Source: Frondihabitans sp. PhB188 (GTDB taxonomy: Bacteria > Actinomycetota > Actinomycetes > Actinomycetales > Microbacteriaceae). From it: a DNA stretch of 64,000 nt. Below are positions 50,318 to 58,026 of the stretch, one piece after another. Each line of letters starts with the position of its first letter. The first letter of the stretch is position 1. The stretch is from positions 372,001 to 436,000 of the forward strand of contig NZ_RJUO01000002.1 of the NCBI RefSeq assembly GCF_003752365.1, in the 5' to 3' direction. Both the position numbers and the translations under genes were made by a program. Under the pieces are notes generated by a model. It made no database searches. It saw nothing but the letters and a program-made list of their open reading frames with translations, and was not told where the DNA came from.

Positions 50318-50929
50318 ATGCCCATCGAATCCGAGTTCACCCTCGCCCTGCCGTACTGGATCGACGACGCCGTGGCCGACGTACCCGAGTTCCTGCCGTC
50401 GCCCGAGGAGCGGATGGGCCTCGTCAACGCGCTCGCGGACGAGAACTGGAGGCGCGGCAACGGCGGGCCGTTCGCAGCGATCGTGGTGGAGCGCGAATCG
50501 GGTCGGCTGGTGTCGGTGGGCGTCAACGTCGTGCTGGCGAGCGGCATCAGCTCGGCGCACGCGGAGGGAATGGCGCTCGGTCTCGCGCAGAAGGCGGTCG
50601 GGTCGTGGGATCTCGGCGGCTCCGGCCTCCCCGAGCACGAGCTGGTCGTCAACTGGCGCCCGTGCATCCAGTGCTACGGCTCGGCCATGTGGTCGGGCAT
50701 CACGTCGCTGTTCGTCGCCGGATCCGGCCCCGAGCTCGAGGAGATCTCGACGTTCGACGAGGGCCCCCTGACCGCCGACTGGGCCGAGGAGTTCGAGTCG
50801 CGCGGCATCACGGTGACGGAGAACGTGCTCCGCGACGAGGCGCTGGCGGTGTTCCGGGCGTACCGGGAGGCTGTCGACGCGGGCGGCGTGCTCGTCTACA
50901 ACGCCCGGGGTCAGAGCGACGAAGGCTAG
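50318..50929 (+). CDS. Cytidine/deoxycytidylate deaminase-like protein
   Basis: The 203-residue protein has the zinc-deaminase motifs AHAE (His81, Glu83) and PCIQC (Cys116, Cys119) in the right order, preceded by GGPFAAIVVE. It is closest in pattern to the guanine deaminase/tRNA adenosine deaminase side of the superfamily, with a longer than usual spacer; the substrate is unknown. ATG 50318 is preceded at 6 bp by TACGCT, suggesting a leaderless transcript. It stands alone. Confidence 0.88.
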   Translation: MPIESEFTLALPYWIDDAVADVPEFLPSPEERMGLVNALADENWRRGNGGPFAAIVVERESGRLVSVGVNVVLASGISSAHAEGMALGLAQKAVGSWDLGGSGLPEHELVVNWRPCIQCYGSAMWSGITSLFVAGSGPELEEISTFDEGPLTADWAEEFESRGITVTENVLRDEALAVFRAYREAVDAGGVLVYNARGQSDEG

Positions 50930-51008
50930 AGGTTTCCGCCCGATCCGGTGACAATGGAGGTCACGGCCCGCGCCTCACCAGCGCACGGCCACGGATCAGG
51001 AGTCGGCG

Positions 51009-51479
51009 ATGTCCGAAAGCACGCGACACCGGGGGCGCCCAGCGGGCGTGCGCCTGGCCATCGTCGCGCTCGCCCTCGGAGTCGCCGTGACCCTCGGCGT
51101 GACGGGCCACGGCCTGGTCGACACGCAGGCCGCCTTCAGCGACTCCGGGGCCGCGACCGGCACCTTCAGCACCGCCACCGCGACCGCCGCCACGGGTGTC
51201 ACCTGCACGAACAACGCCGACGGCAGCACGGTCACCATCTCGTGGACGTACAGCGGCGCGACGCCGACGGGCTTCGACGTGCTCGTGGGCGCAGGAACCA
51301 CCACCGTCCCCGGAGCCACCCGCACGGTCGTCCTCGCCGGCGGCGGCCTCCTCGCCCTCGGTCTGAACCAGCCGATCCGCGTGCGCACGAACCTGTCGTC
51401 GAACTGGACCGCCACCAGCGCCGCCGTCACCGTCAACGTGCTCTCGCTGGCCGGCCTCGCCGCCGTGCGCTGCGCGTAG
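51009..51479 (+). CDS. SipW-type secreted protein (TasA/camelysin-like N-terminus)
   Basis: The 156-residue protein has a membrane-spanning signal segment (about residues 14-34) followed by DTQAAFSDSGAATGTF. This Q/Y-A-x-F-S/T-D pattern after the signal is typical of SipW-dependent exported proteins such as TasA-like fibre subunits. The mature part is a Thr/Ala-rich beta domain with two Cys (CTNNAD and the C-terminal RCA) that could form a disulfide. AGGAG lies 7 bp before ATG 51009. No SipW signal peptidase gene is nearby. Confidence 0.7.
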   Translation: MSESTRHRGRPAGVRLAIVALALGVAVTLGVTGHGLVDTQAAFSDSGAATGTFSTATATAATGVTCTNNADGSTVTISWTYSGATPTGFDVLVGAGTTTVPGATRTVVLAGGGLLALGLNQPIRVRTNLSSNWTATSAAVTVNVLSLAGLAAVRCA

Positions 51480-51578
51480 ACCGGCTGGCGCCGTCGGCCT
51501 CGATCGCGCACGCGCGAGAGTCCCCGATCGGGGGAGACCGGTGGCGCGTTCGCCCAGATGTGGGCAACTCGCGACGGT

Positions 51579-52325
51579 CTAGCGCCAGGCGAGCGTCTCG
51601 GCGAGATGGCCGGGGCTGGCGAGGCGCGCGTGACGCAGCGACGCCTCCCCCGGACGCACGGCGAGCGCCGTGACCGACAGCGACTCGTAGACGTGCCCCT
51701 CGGCCTCGTCGCGGCGGAAGAGCGCCTCGTCGTCGGTCGGCGCGAGCACGGCGCTGGCCCGCAGCACGTCGAGCCACGGCTCCCACGTCGGCTCGGCGGC
51801 GGGTCCGTCGGGGCGGGCAGCGGCGCGGAACTCCGGCAGCCACCGGTGCTCGCGGGCCACCGACGGCACATCCGGGCCCTCGTGCGTGATCATGTGCACG
51901 CCGGGCCCGAGGTCGTGCCGTTCGACGCGGGCGCCGTCCCACCGGGTGAAGGAGACGGAGTCGGGGGCGAGATCGACGAGGTTGAAGGCGCGCGTCTTGG
52001 GGAGGTCGGCGTCGGGGTCGCGGAGTTCCTGCGCCCCCGTGGTCACCGACTCGAGCGGCAGCACGCCGCGCGAGACGTAGCCGCCGAACGGGACGGGCAC
52101 CGGCTCGTGCCGGTTCAGCACCACGGATGCGCGCGAGGTCGACTCGTTGACGGCAAGCCAGGCGCCGCCCGCCTCGCGGTCGTGGACGCCGACGATCCCG
52201 TCGCCGAGGTGCGGCCACCAGGGGCCGGGAGGATCCCACGCGCGAGACGCCTCTTCATCGCGAAGCCCCAGCAGCACGACCGGCCAGGCGGCCGCGGGAT
52301 CGAACCCGATGACGACGGTGCACAC
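51579..52325 (-). CDS. NRDE-family (TANGO2-like) protein
   Basis: The 248-residue protein begins with Met-Cys (MCTVVIGFDP), where Cys2 is the presumed Ntn-type nucleophile, and has LLGLRDEEASRAW, WWPHLGDGIVGVHDREAGG and GAWLAVNES, all typical of the NRDE family. The name-giving N-R-D-E reads L-R-D-E here. Eukaryotic TANGO2 is linked to haem or lipid handling; bacterial function is unknown. GTG 52325 is placed by TATCCT 6 bp upstream, which overlaps the promoter of the divergent coaBC gene. Confidence 0.85.
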   Translation of the reverse strand: MCTVVIGFDPAAAWPVVLLGLRDEEASRAWDPPGPWWPHLGDGIVGVHDREAGGAWLAVNESTSRASVVLNRHEPVPVPFGGYVSRGVLPLESVTTGAQELRDPDADLPKTRAFNLVDLAPDSVSFTRWDGARVERHDLGPGVHMITHEGPDVPSVAREHRWLPEFRAAARPDGPAAEPTWEPWLDVLRASAVLAPTDDEALFRRDEAEGHVYESLSVTALAVRPGEASLRHARLASPGHLAETLAWR

Positions 52326-52345
52326 TCGGACAGGATAGAGGTGTG
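52323..52345. promoter_or_regulatory. Overlapping divergent promoters (NRDE gene / coaBC)
   Basis: On the minus strand TATCCT (52337-52332) lies 6 bp before GTG 52325. On the plus strand CAGGAT (52331-52336) lies 6 bp before GTG 52343. The two -10-like hexamers overlap by 5 bp, so both genes appear to be transcribed outward from one melted region. Confidence 0.5.
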
Positions 52346-52369
52346 CGCTTCGACGAAGGTGAGACAGTC

Positions 52370-53647
52370 ATGACCGACAGCAAGACCATCGTGGTGGGGA
52401 TCACCGGAGGCATCGCCGCCTACAAGGCCGTCGGCGTCGTGCGCCTGCTCGTCAAGGCCGGCCACGACGTGCACGTCGTCCCGACCGAGGCGGCGCTGCG
52501 CTTCGTCGGGCTTCCGACCTGGGAGGCGATCAGCAGGAACTCGGTCACCGCCTCGCTCTACGACGACGTCGCCGCTGTCCGCCACGTCGCGCTCGGCCAG
52601 GCCGCCGACCTGATCGTCGTCGCCCCTGCGACCGCGAACTCCCTGGCCAAGCTCGCCGCCGGCCTCGCCGACGACCTCCTCGGCACGACCGTGCTGGCCT
52701 CGCGGGCGCCGCTCGTCGTGGCGCCGGCCATGCACACCGAGATGTGGTCGAATCCGGCGACCAGGGCCAACGTGGCGACACTGCGCGAGCGGGGCGTCGT
52801 CGTGGTGGGGCCCGGGAGCGGCGCTCTGACCGGCACCGACGTCGGCGAGGGCCGCATGAGCGAGCCGGATGAGATCGTCGCGGCGGCGCTGAGGGTGCTC
52901 GAGGCATCCGCTGCGCCGGCGGTGCCGGCCCGCGACCTCGACGGCCTGCGCGTCGTCGTCTCGGCCGGGGGCACGCGCGAGCCGCTCGACCCGGTGCGGT
53001 TTCTCGGCAACCGGTCGAGCGGCAAGCAGGGCGTGGCCTTCGCCCGGGCCGCGCTCGCGCGCGGCGCCCAGGTGACGCTCGTCGCCGCGCACCTGGCGGG
53101 CGAGGTCGACGTCGCGGGCCTTGCTGTTATCGACGTGACCACCGCCTCCGAGATGGCTCTCGCCGTCGAGAGCGCGGCCGAGATCGCCGACGTCGTCGTG
53201 ATGGCCGCGGCCGTCGCCGACTACCGCCCGGCAAGCGTGTCGGAGACGAAGATCAAGAAGGACGCCGAGGGCGACGAGCTCACCCTCCGCCTCGTGAAGA
53301 ACCCCGACATCCTGGCCGGGCTCGCCGCGGCACGCCGTCCGGGGCAGACCGTCGTCGGATTCGCGGCCGAGACCGCCCCCACCCGCGACGAGCTGCTCGA
53401 GCTCGGCCGCACGAAGGCGACCCGCAAGGGCGCCGACCTGCTGGTGGTCAACCTCGTCGGATGGGCGGCCGGCTTCGGGTCGGACGACAACACCGTCGTC
53501 GTGCTCGACGGCGCGGGCTCGGTCGTGGCCGAGTCGGCGGGGTCGAAGCGCGCGGTCGCGGACGCGGTGCTCGACGAGGTGGTGCGGGTGCGGGGTGGCG
53601 GCGGGGCCGGGGTCGGCGGGGCCGGTGAGCCCTCGCCGTCGGCCTAG
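52370..53647 (+). CDS. coaBC: Phosphopantothenoylcysteine decarboxylase / phosphopantothenate-cysteine ligase
   Basis: This bifunctional coenzyme A enzyme (425 residues) has an N-terminal FMN-dependent CoaC domain (GITGGIAAYKA, VAPATANSLAKLAAG with its active-site region, PAMHTEMW, GRMSEPDEI) and a C-terminal CoaB ligase (VVSAGGTREPLDPVRFLGN, VMAAAVADYRP, KIKK). ATG 52370 has AAGGTGAG upstream and gives the normal N-terminus. GTG 52343 in the same frame would be a leaderless alternative adding 9 residues. The His in PAMHTEMW, where many bacteria have Asn, is usual for actinobacterial enzymes as far as I know. The C-terminus ends in a low-complexity Gly-rich tail. Confidence 0.95.
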   Translation: MTDSKTIVVGITGGIAAYKAVGVVRLLVKAGHDVHVVPTEAALRFVGLPTWEAISRNSVTASLYDDVAAVRHVALGQAADLIVVAPATANSLAKLAAGLADDLLGTTVLASRAPLVVAPAMHTEMWSNPATRANVATLRERGVVVVGPGSGALTGTDVGEGRMSEPDEIVAAALRVLEASAAPAVPARDLDGLRVVVSAGGTREPLDPVRFLGNRSSGKQGVAFARAALARGAQVTLVAAHLAGEVDVAGLAVIDVTTASEMALAVESAAEIADVVVMAAAVADYRPASVSETKIKKDAEGDELTLRLVKNPDILAGLAAARRPGQTVVGFAAETAPTRDELLELGRTKATRKGADLLVVNLVGWAAGFGSDDNTVVVLDGAGSVVAESAGSKRAVADAVLDEVVRVRGGGGAGVGGAGEPSPSA

Positions 53648-53884
53648 ACGCCGGCTCGCGGCGTGGCGCCCGTGCCGTTTCGGCGGGCCCGAGCCGTTCC
53701 GGCGGGCGTTGGCCCAACCCCGCCGATTCGGCACAATCCCGCCGACATTACGGCGGGCACGACCCGATCCGGCGGGGCCACCACCCCGACACCGCGGGCA
53801 CACGCCGATCCGGCGGGGCCACCACCCCGACACCGCGGGCACACGCCGGCCCGGCGCGCCGCGGCAGACGCAGCGCGGCGCCGC
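53648..53884. repeat. Repeat-rich intergenic region with two 41-bp direct repeats
   Basis: Two copies of a 41-bp unit starting GATCCGGCGGGGCCACC begin at 53766 and 53807, the second truncated at its end. Before them CGGCGGG and its complement CCCGCCG recur every 10-30 bp in both orientations (about 53680-53765), so the stretch can form several alternative hairpins. It separates convergent coaBC and tetR-type genes and has no supported ORF. Confidence 0.85.
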
Positions 53885-54451
53885 CTAGACCCGCAGGTCG
53901 GCCATAGCCGCCGCCATGTCGGCGACCGCGTCGACGCCCGGGTCGACGAGCGCCTGGAGCTGCAGGCCGTCCGAGACGGCGATCAGCGTCCGCGCCGTCC
54001 GGTCGGGGTCGAGCGCGGCCCGGAGGGTGCCGGCGACCTGTCCGTCGGCGATCGCGGCGCTGAGCTCCGCCCGCGTCCTCTCGAACCGGTCGATGAAGTA
54101 CTGGTGGGCGGGGTGGGCCGGGTCGACGGCCTCCGCGGCGAACGTGAGGTAGGTGTGCACGATCCCCGGGATCCCGACATTGCGCCGCACGGCCTCCGCG
54201 AACCCGTCGAGCGCGTCGAGCGACTCATGGGCGCGTCGGGAGTCGGCGTCCCACCGCTCGATCACCTCGCGCAGCAGCTCCTCGCGGCTGCCGAAGTAGT
54301 ACAGGATGTGCGCGGGCTCCATCCCGAGGCTTCGCGCGATCGACCGCAGCGACGAGTTGCGGTACCCCTCCCGGGCGAGCACCGCGTGTGCCGCCTCCAG
54401 GATCTCCAGCCGCTTCGCCGCCCCCTTGGCGTACGTGCCCGGTCGGCTCAC
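53885..54451 (-). CDS. TetR-family transcriptional regulator
   Basis: The 188-residue regulator has an N-terminal HTH (LEILEAAHAVLAREGYRNSS, LRSIARSLGMEPAHILYYFG) and an all-helical ligand domain. The start is a GTG at 54451 with no clear ribosome binding site, so it is less certain. It lies 60 bp downstream of the GMC oxidoreductase on the same strand and probably regulates it; an AT-rich palindrome at 56592-56609 before that gene is a candidate operator. Confidence 0.88.
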   Translation of the reverse strand: MSRPGTYAKGAAKRLEILEAAHAVLAREGYRNSSLRSIARSLGMEPAHILYYFGSREELLREVIERWDADSRRAHESLDALDGFAEAVRRNVGIPGIVHTYLTFAAEAVDPAHPAHQYFIDRFERTRAELSAAIADGQVAGTLRAALDPDRTARTLIAVSDGLQLQALVDPGVDAVADMAAAMADLRV

Positions 54452-54511
54452 GCGGCCACCCGACTCACAGCGATCCGGCGCACAGCGGTCCGACTCACAG
54501 CACCAGCCCCC

Positions 54512-56560
54512 TCACGAGACCGCGAGCTCGGGCTCTCGGGGCGAGACCCAGCCGCCCGCCATCTGCTCGATGCTCCGCAGCGACGTCGCGAAGATGGTGA
54601 GCACGGGGTTCACGCCGCCGTTCGTCACGTGAACCGAGCCGTCGACGACGCGGAGGTTGTCGTGGCCCCACACGCGCCCGAACGGATCGACGACGCTCGT
54701 CGCCGGGTCGTCTCCCATGCGGGCGGTACCGGCCTGGTGCTGGCCGACGCTCGGCCCGTCGATCGGCGACCGGAGCTCGACCACCGACGTCGCGCCCGCT
54801 CCGCGCAGCCACTCGCCGCTCATGCCGCTCGTGAAGTCGCGGGCGCGGACGTCTTCGGCGTGCACGCTGCCGCTGATCCGCGCCACCGGGACGCCGTGGC
54901 GGTCGACGACCGAGGGGTCGACGCGCACGCGCGCCTCCGCCGACGTGACCTCCTGGATCGGACCCATCAGCCGCATGGTGCGCCGGTAGAGGTCGCGCAT
55001 GCCGCGCTTGCTCTCGATTCCGGCGCGGGCGAGCAGACCCGCTCCGGTGAGGTACCGGTACGTGTTCGAGGGCGTCGCGACGAACTCGTTGGCGATGATG
55101 CCGCCGCCGATGCGGCCGTCTCCGGTGTCGTGCCGGAAGTCGGTCGTCGCGATCGACGGACCGGGCCCGAGAGCATCCTCGACCGGCTCGTCGAAGATGC
55201 CGAACGCGCCGCCGTAGACGTGGCCCTGCAGGTGGCGGCCGACCTGGTCGCGGTTGTTGCCGATCCCGTTCGGCTCGTGCTCGTGCGCGCTGTTCAGCAG
55301 GAGGCGGGCCGACTCCGTGGCGCCGGCCGAGACGACGACCTCGGCGGCGTCGACGTCGCGCGTCCAGTCCACGCCGTCGGAGGTGCCGACGAGGGTGACT
55401 CCTACGACGTGGCCGGCTGCGTCGGTGCGGATCCTGCTCGCCCGTGTCTCGAGCACGATCGCGGCGTTGCCGGTCGCGAAGGCGCGGGTGAGCATCGTGT
55501 TCTGACTGCCGTTCTTGGCATCGACCGGGCACGAGAAGCCGACGCAGAGGCCGCACTGCTCGCAGGCGCGGCGGCCGAGGTACTCGCGCGTGTTGATCAG
55601 GAGGGGCACGTGGACGGTCGAGAAGCCGAGCGTCTGGGCGGTCTCCGCGAGGCGTGCGCGGGCGGGCCCCGACCCGACCGGGCCCATCGGCAGCGGGGTG
55701 CTGCGCGGCCCCGCCCAGGGTCCGTCGACGTCGCCGCCCGAGACGCCGACCTCGCGCTCGGCGCGCCCGTAGTACGGCTCGAGGTCGTCGTAGCCGATCG
55801 GCCAGTCCGCGAGCGAGCTGCCCTCCGGGACGCCGTACGTCGAGGCCATCGTGAAGTCGCGGGGCCCGAACCGCCAGGCCTGAGCCCCGTAGACGCGGGT
55901 GCCGCCGCCCGCGGTGAACGCGTTGTTGCCCCAGGCGGGATCCGACGGGCGCAGGAGGTCGCCGCGGTTGCCGATCCGGGGGTTGCCGGAGTCGGACGGA
56001 CCCGACAGCGGCGCGAGGCCCCAGTCGGAGCGCGGGTTGCGGATGTGGTCCGCGGCGAGCTCGGCGATCCCGGGCCACGCCCCCGCCTCGACGACCAGCA
56101 CGCGCCGGCCGGCCTCGGCCAGCCCGCACGCGGCGACGCCTCCCCCGGCGCCCGAGCCGATCACGATCGCGTCGTAGCGGTCGTCGAGATCGCGGGCGTG
56201 CACCACCGTCTTCGGCGCCTCGGCCACCGGCACCGCCGTGCTCCAGCCGCCGATCGGGTCGGGGCTCCAGCCGACCATCTGCCACGAGCGCGCTCCGTCG
56301 TTGCCGCCGTTGTCGGGATCGGCGTAGTAGCCGCCCGACACGAGCTCGGCGAACCAGTCCCAGTCGGCAGAGGCCTCGCCCTCGGCGAGCACCCCCTCGA
56401 CGCGCGCGACCCACTCCGGCCTCTCGGCGAGCACCCGGCGCAGGAACTCTCGGCCTCCGGCCTCGGCTCCGGACGGAAAGTCGTCGGAGGGCACCACCGC
56501 GTCGATCAGCTCGTCGAGCCGGGCGGCGTGGGCCTCTGCGAATGCGGCGATGTCGGTCAT
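54512..56560 (-). CDS. GMC-family FAD-dependent oxidoreductase
   Basis: The 682-residue flavoprotein has an N-terminal helical segment of about 120 residues resembling the small subunit of gluconate 2-dehydrogenase-type enzymes. It is followed by the FAD-binding GSGAGGGVAACGLAEAG near residue 133 and the GMC C-terminal block with HQAGTARMG (catalytic His) and GVNPVLTIFA (Asn). There is a CEQCGLCVGFSC Cys cluster near residue 335, which could bind metal or an iron-sulfur centre. It probably oxidises a sugar or sterol-like alcohol; substrate unknown. ATG 56560 is preceded by GAGAGG. Confidence 0.9.
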   Translation of the reverse strand: MTDIAAFAEAHAARLDELIDAVVPSDDFPSGAEAGGREFLRRVLAERPEWVARVEGVLAEGEASADWDWFAELVSGGYYADPDNGGNDGARSWQMVGWSPDPIGGWSTAVPVAEAPKTVVHARDLDDRYDAIVIGSGAGGGVAACGLAEAGRRVLVVEAGAWPGIAELAADHIRNPRSDWGLAPLSGPSDSGNPRIGNRGDLLRPSDPAWGNNAFTAGGGTRVYGAQAWRFGPRDFTMASTYGVPEGSSLADWPIGYDDLEPYYGRAEREVGVSGGDVDGPWAGPRSTPLPMGPVGSGPARARLAETAQTLGFSTVHVPLLINTREYLGRRACEQCGLCVGFSCPVDAKNGSQNTMLTRAFATGNAAIVLETRASRIRTDAAGHVVGVTLVGTSDGVDWTRDVDAAEVVVSAGATESARLLLNSAHEHEPNGIGNNRDQVGRHLQGHVYGGAFGIFDEPVEDALGPGPSIATTDFRHDTGDGRIGGGIIANEFVATPSNTYRYLTGAGLLARAGIESKRGMRDLYRRTMRLMGPIQEVTSAEARVRVDPSVVDRHGVPVARISGSVHAEDVRARDFTSGMSGEWLRGAGATSVVELRSPIDGPSVGQHQAGTARMGDDPATSVVDPFGRVWGHDNLRVVDGSVHVTNGGVNPVLTIFATSLRSIEQMAGGWVSPREPELAVS

Positions 56561-56591
56561 GGGAGCCTCTCCGTCGAGTTCCTGCGTGCCG

Positions 56592-56612
56592 TTAATTTAT
56601 CACCATTAAAAA
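56592..56612 (-). promoter_or_regulatory. AT-rich operator/promoter of the GMC gene
   Basis: TTAAT (56592-56596) and ATTAA (56605-56609) flank TTATCACC in a roughly 25-bp stretch that is almost all A/T, in sharp contrast with the surroundings. It lies 32-50 bp before the GMC start and is a good place for the TetR-family protein and the -10 region. Confidence 0.5.
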
Positions 56613-56712
56613 TTTGCGCAAGGGGTCTCCGCCGCCCGAGCTGCGCCGCTCCCGGCGGTCGTCGTCCGGCGGGCTGGCGCCGATTCAGCGGGTGCGCGCC
56701 GGCCCCCGCCGG

Positions 56713-57360
56713 TCAGCCCCGGCGCGTGAACACGACGTGCGTCACGCCGCTCGGCGAGCTGACGCTCTCGACGTCGAAGCGCCCCTCGAGCCCCTCCAGG
56801 TCGTCCCAGACGCGCTCGCCCCGGCCCAGCACGATGGGCACGATCACGAGATGCAGGTAGTCGACGAGATCCGCGCGCAGGAACTCGCGCACCGTCTCCA
56901 CGCCGCCGCCGATGCGCACGTCCAGGCCGTCCGCCGCCGCCGTCGCCTGGGCCAGCGCCTCGGCCGGTGTCGCGTCGACGAAGTGGAACGTCGTGCCGCC
57001 CTCCATGACCAGCGGCTCGCGCGGGTGGTGCGTCAGCACGTAGACCGGCGTGTGGAACGGCGGATCGTCGCCCCACCAGCCCGTCCACTCGTCGTCGGTC
57101 CAGGGGCCGCGCTGGGGGCCGAACTTGTTGCGGCCCATGATCTCGACGCCGATCCCGGTGCCCCACGCCGAGGCGAACGCGTCGTCGATGCCGGCGGTCC
57201 CGCCTTTGGCGCCCTGCATGGCCCGGAACGTCCGGGTGCCCATGAACCAGCCCATCAGCCGCCCGTCGGCATGGCCGAACGGGGCCTCGAGGCTCTGGTC
57301 GGCACCAGCGCCGAATCCGTCGAGCGAGACGGCGAAGTTGTGGATGCGGACGGCGCTCAT
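56713..57360 (-). CDS. RibD C-terminal/dihydrofolate reductase-like protein
   Basis: The 215-residue protein has the DHFR-like fold of the RibD_C family: VRIHNFAVSLDGFGAG at the start, then MGRNKFGPQRGPW, FHTPVYVLTHHPR and the IGGGVETVREFL segment that binds NADPH. These proteins are presumed NADPH-dependent reductases of unknown substrate. ATG 57360 has GAGGGAG upstream. The dispersed 10-mer occurs at 56875-56884 within it. Confidence 0.88.
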   Translation of the reverse strand: MSAVRIHNFAVSLDGFGAGADQSLEAPFGHADGRLMGWFMGTRTFRAMQGAKGGTAGIDDAFASAWGTGIGVEIMGRNKFGPQRGPWTDDEWTGWWGDDPPFHTPVYVLTHHPREPLVMEGGTTFHFVDATPAEALAQATAAADGLDVRIGGGVETVREFLRADLVDYLHLVIVPIVLGRGERVWDDLEGLEGRFDVESVSSPSGVTHVVFTRRG

Positions 57361-57531
57361 GGGGCTCCCTCGGTCGGCTCGGTGCCAGCGTAGCTCCGCC
57401 GCCCGCGCGGCCGCCGACTCCGTCGCGCCGATCCGTCGAGCGGACTGAACCTTCTCGCACTCCGTCTCGTTGTCGGGATAGGCCAGCCCGGCCGCGTCAC
57501 CGCGACGCCCGTTCGACGAGAAGAGATAGCG

Positions 57532-58026
57532 ATGTCCCTCCCCCGCTCCCGCACCGCCCTCCTGGCCTTCACCGGCCTGTCCGCCCTCGGCGTCCTGACC
57601 GGCTGCTCGGCCGGCGCCGCCTCGACCGGCGGCGGGTCGTCCGCCGACGCCGGCGCGACGAAGGCGCCTGCGAGCTCCGACAGCGGCTCGACCTCCGGCA
57701 GCTCGGCCCCCGCCGATGCCGGCTCCGGCACCTACGAGGACGGCGCCTACACCGAGCAGGGAACCTACTCGTCGCCCGGCGGCCAGGAGGTCATCAGCGT
57801 CACCCTGACGATCGCGAGCGACACGGTGAAGGCCGTCGACGTCAAGACGGTCAAGGCCGACCCGACGGCGACGCAGTACGAGGCGAAGTTCATCGGCGGC
57901 ATCTCGGACGCCATCGTCGGCACGAAGATCGACGACCTCAATGTGACCAACGTCGCCGGCTCGTCGCTGACCAGCCAGGGCTTCGACGACGCGCTGTCGA
58001 AGATCAAGTCCGATGCCACGGCCTGA
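57532..58026 (+). CDS. FMN-binding domain lipoprotein (flavinylated electron carrier)
   Basis: The 164-residue protein has a lipoprotein signal (lipobox LTGC about residues 22-25), a Ser/Gly/Ala-rich tether and an FMN-binding domain (YEDGAYTEQGTYSSPGG, then VAGSSLTSQGFDDAL). In this domain family ApbE attaches FMN to a Thr or Ser in a motif like S-G-A-T/S-x-T; the candidate here is the Ser/Thr run in GSSLTSQGF. The next gene is ApbE and overlaps it by 14 bp. It should carry electrons on the outer face of the membrane. Confidence 0.85.
   Translation: MSLPRSRTALLAFTGLSALGVLTGCSAGAASTGGGSSADAGATKAPASSDSGSTSGSSAPADAGSGTYEDGAYTEQGTYSSPGGQEVISVTLTIASDTVKAVDVKTVKADPTATQYEAKFIGGISDAIVGTKIDDLNVTNVAGSSLTSQGFDDALSKIKSDATA

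Noticed and set aside
52535-52545. Additional partial copies of the dispersed oligo (GCAGGAAC, CAGGAACTC) in several genes
   Set aside because: They match only 7-8 bases, and short Gln-Glu-Leu codon runs explain them; they were not counted with the full sites.
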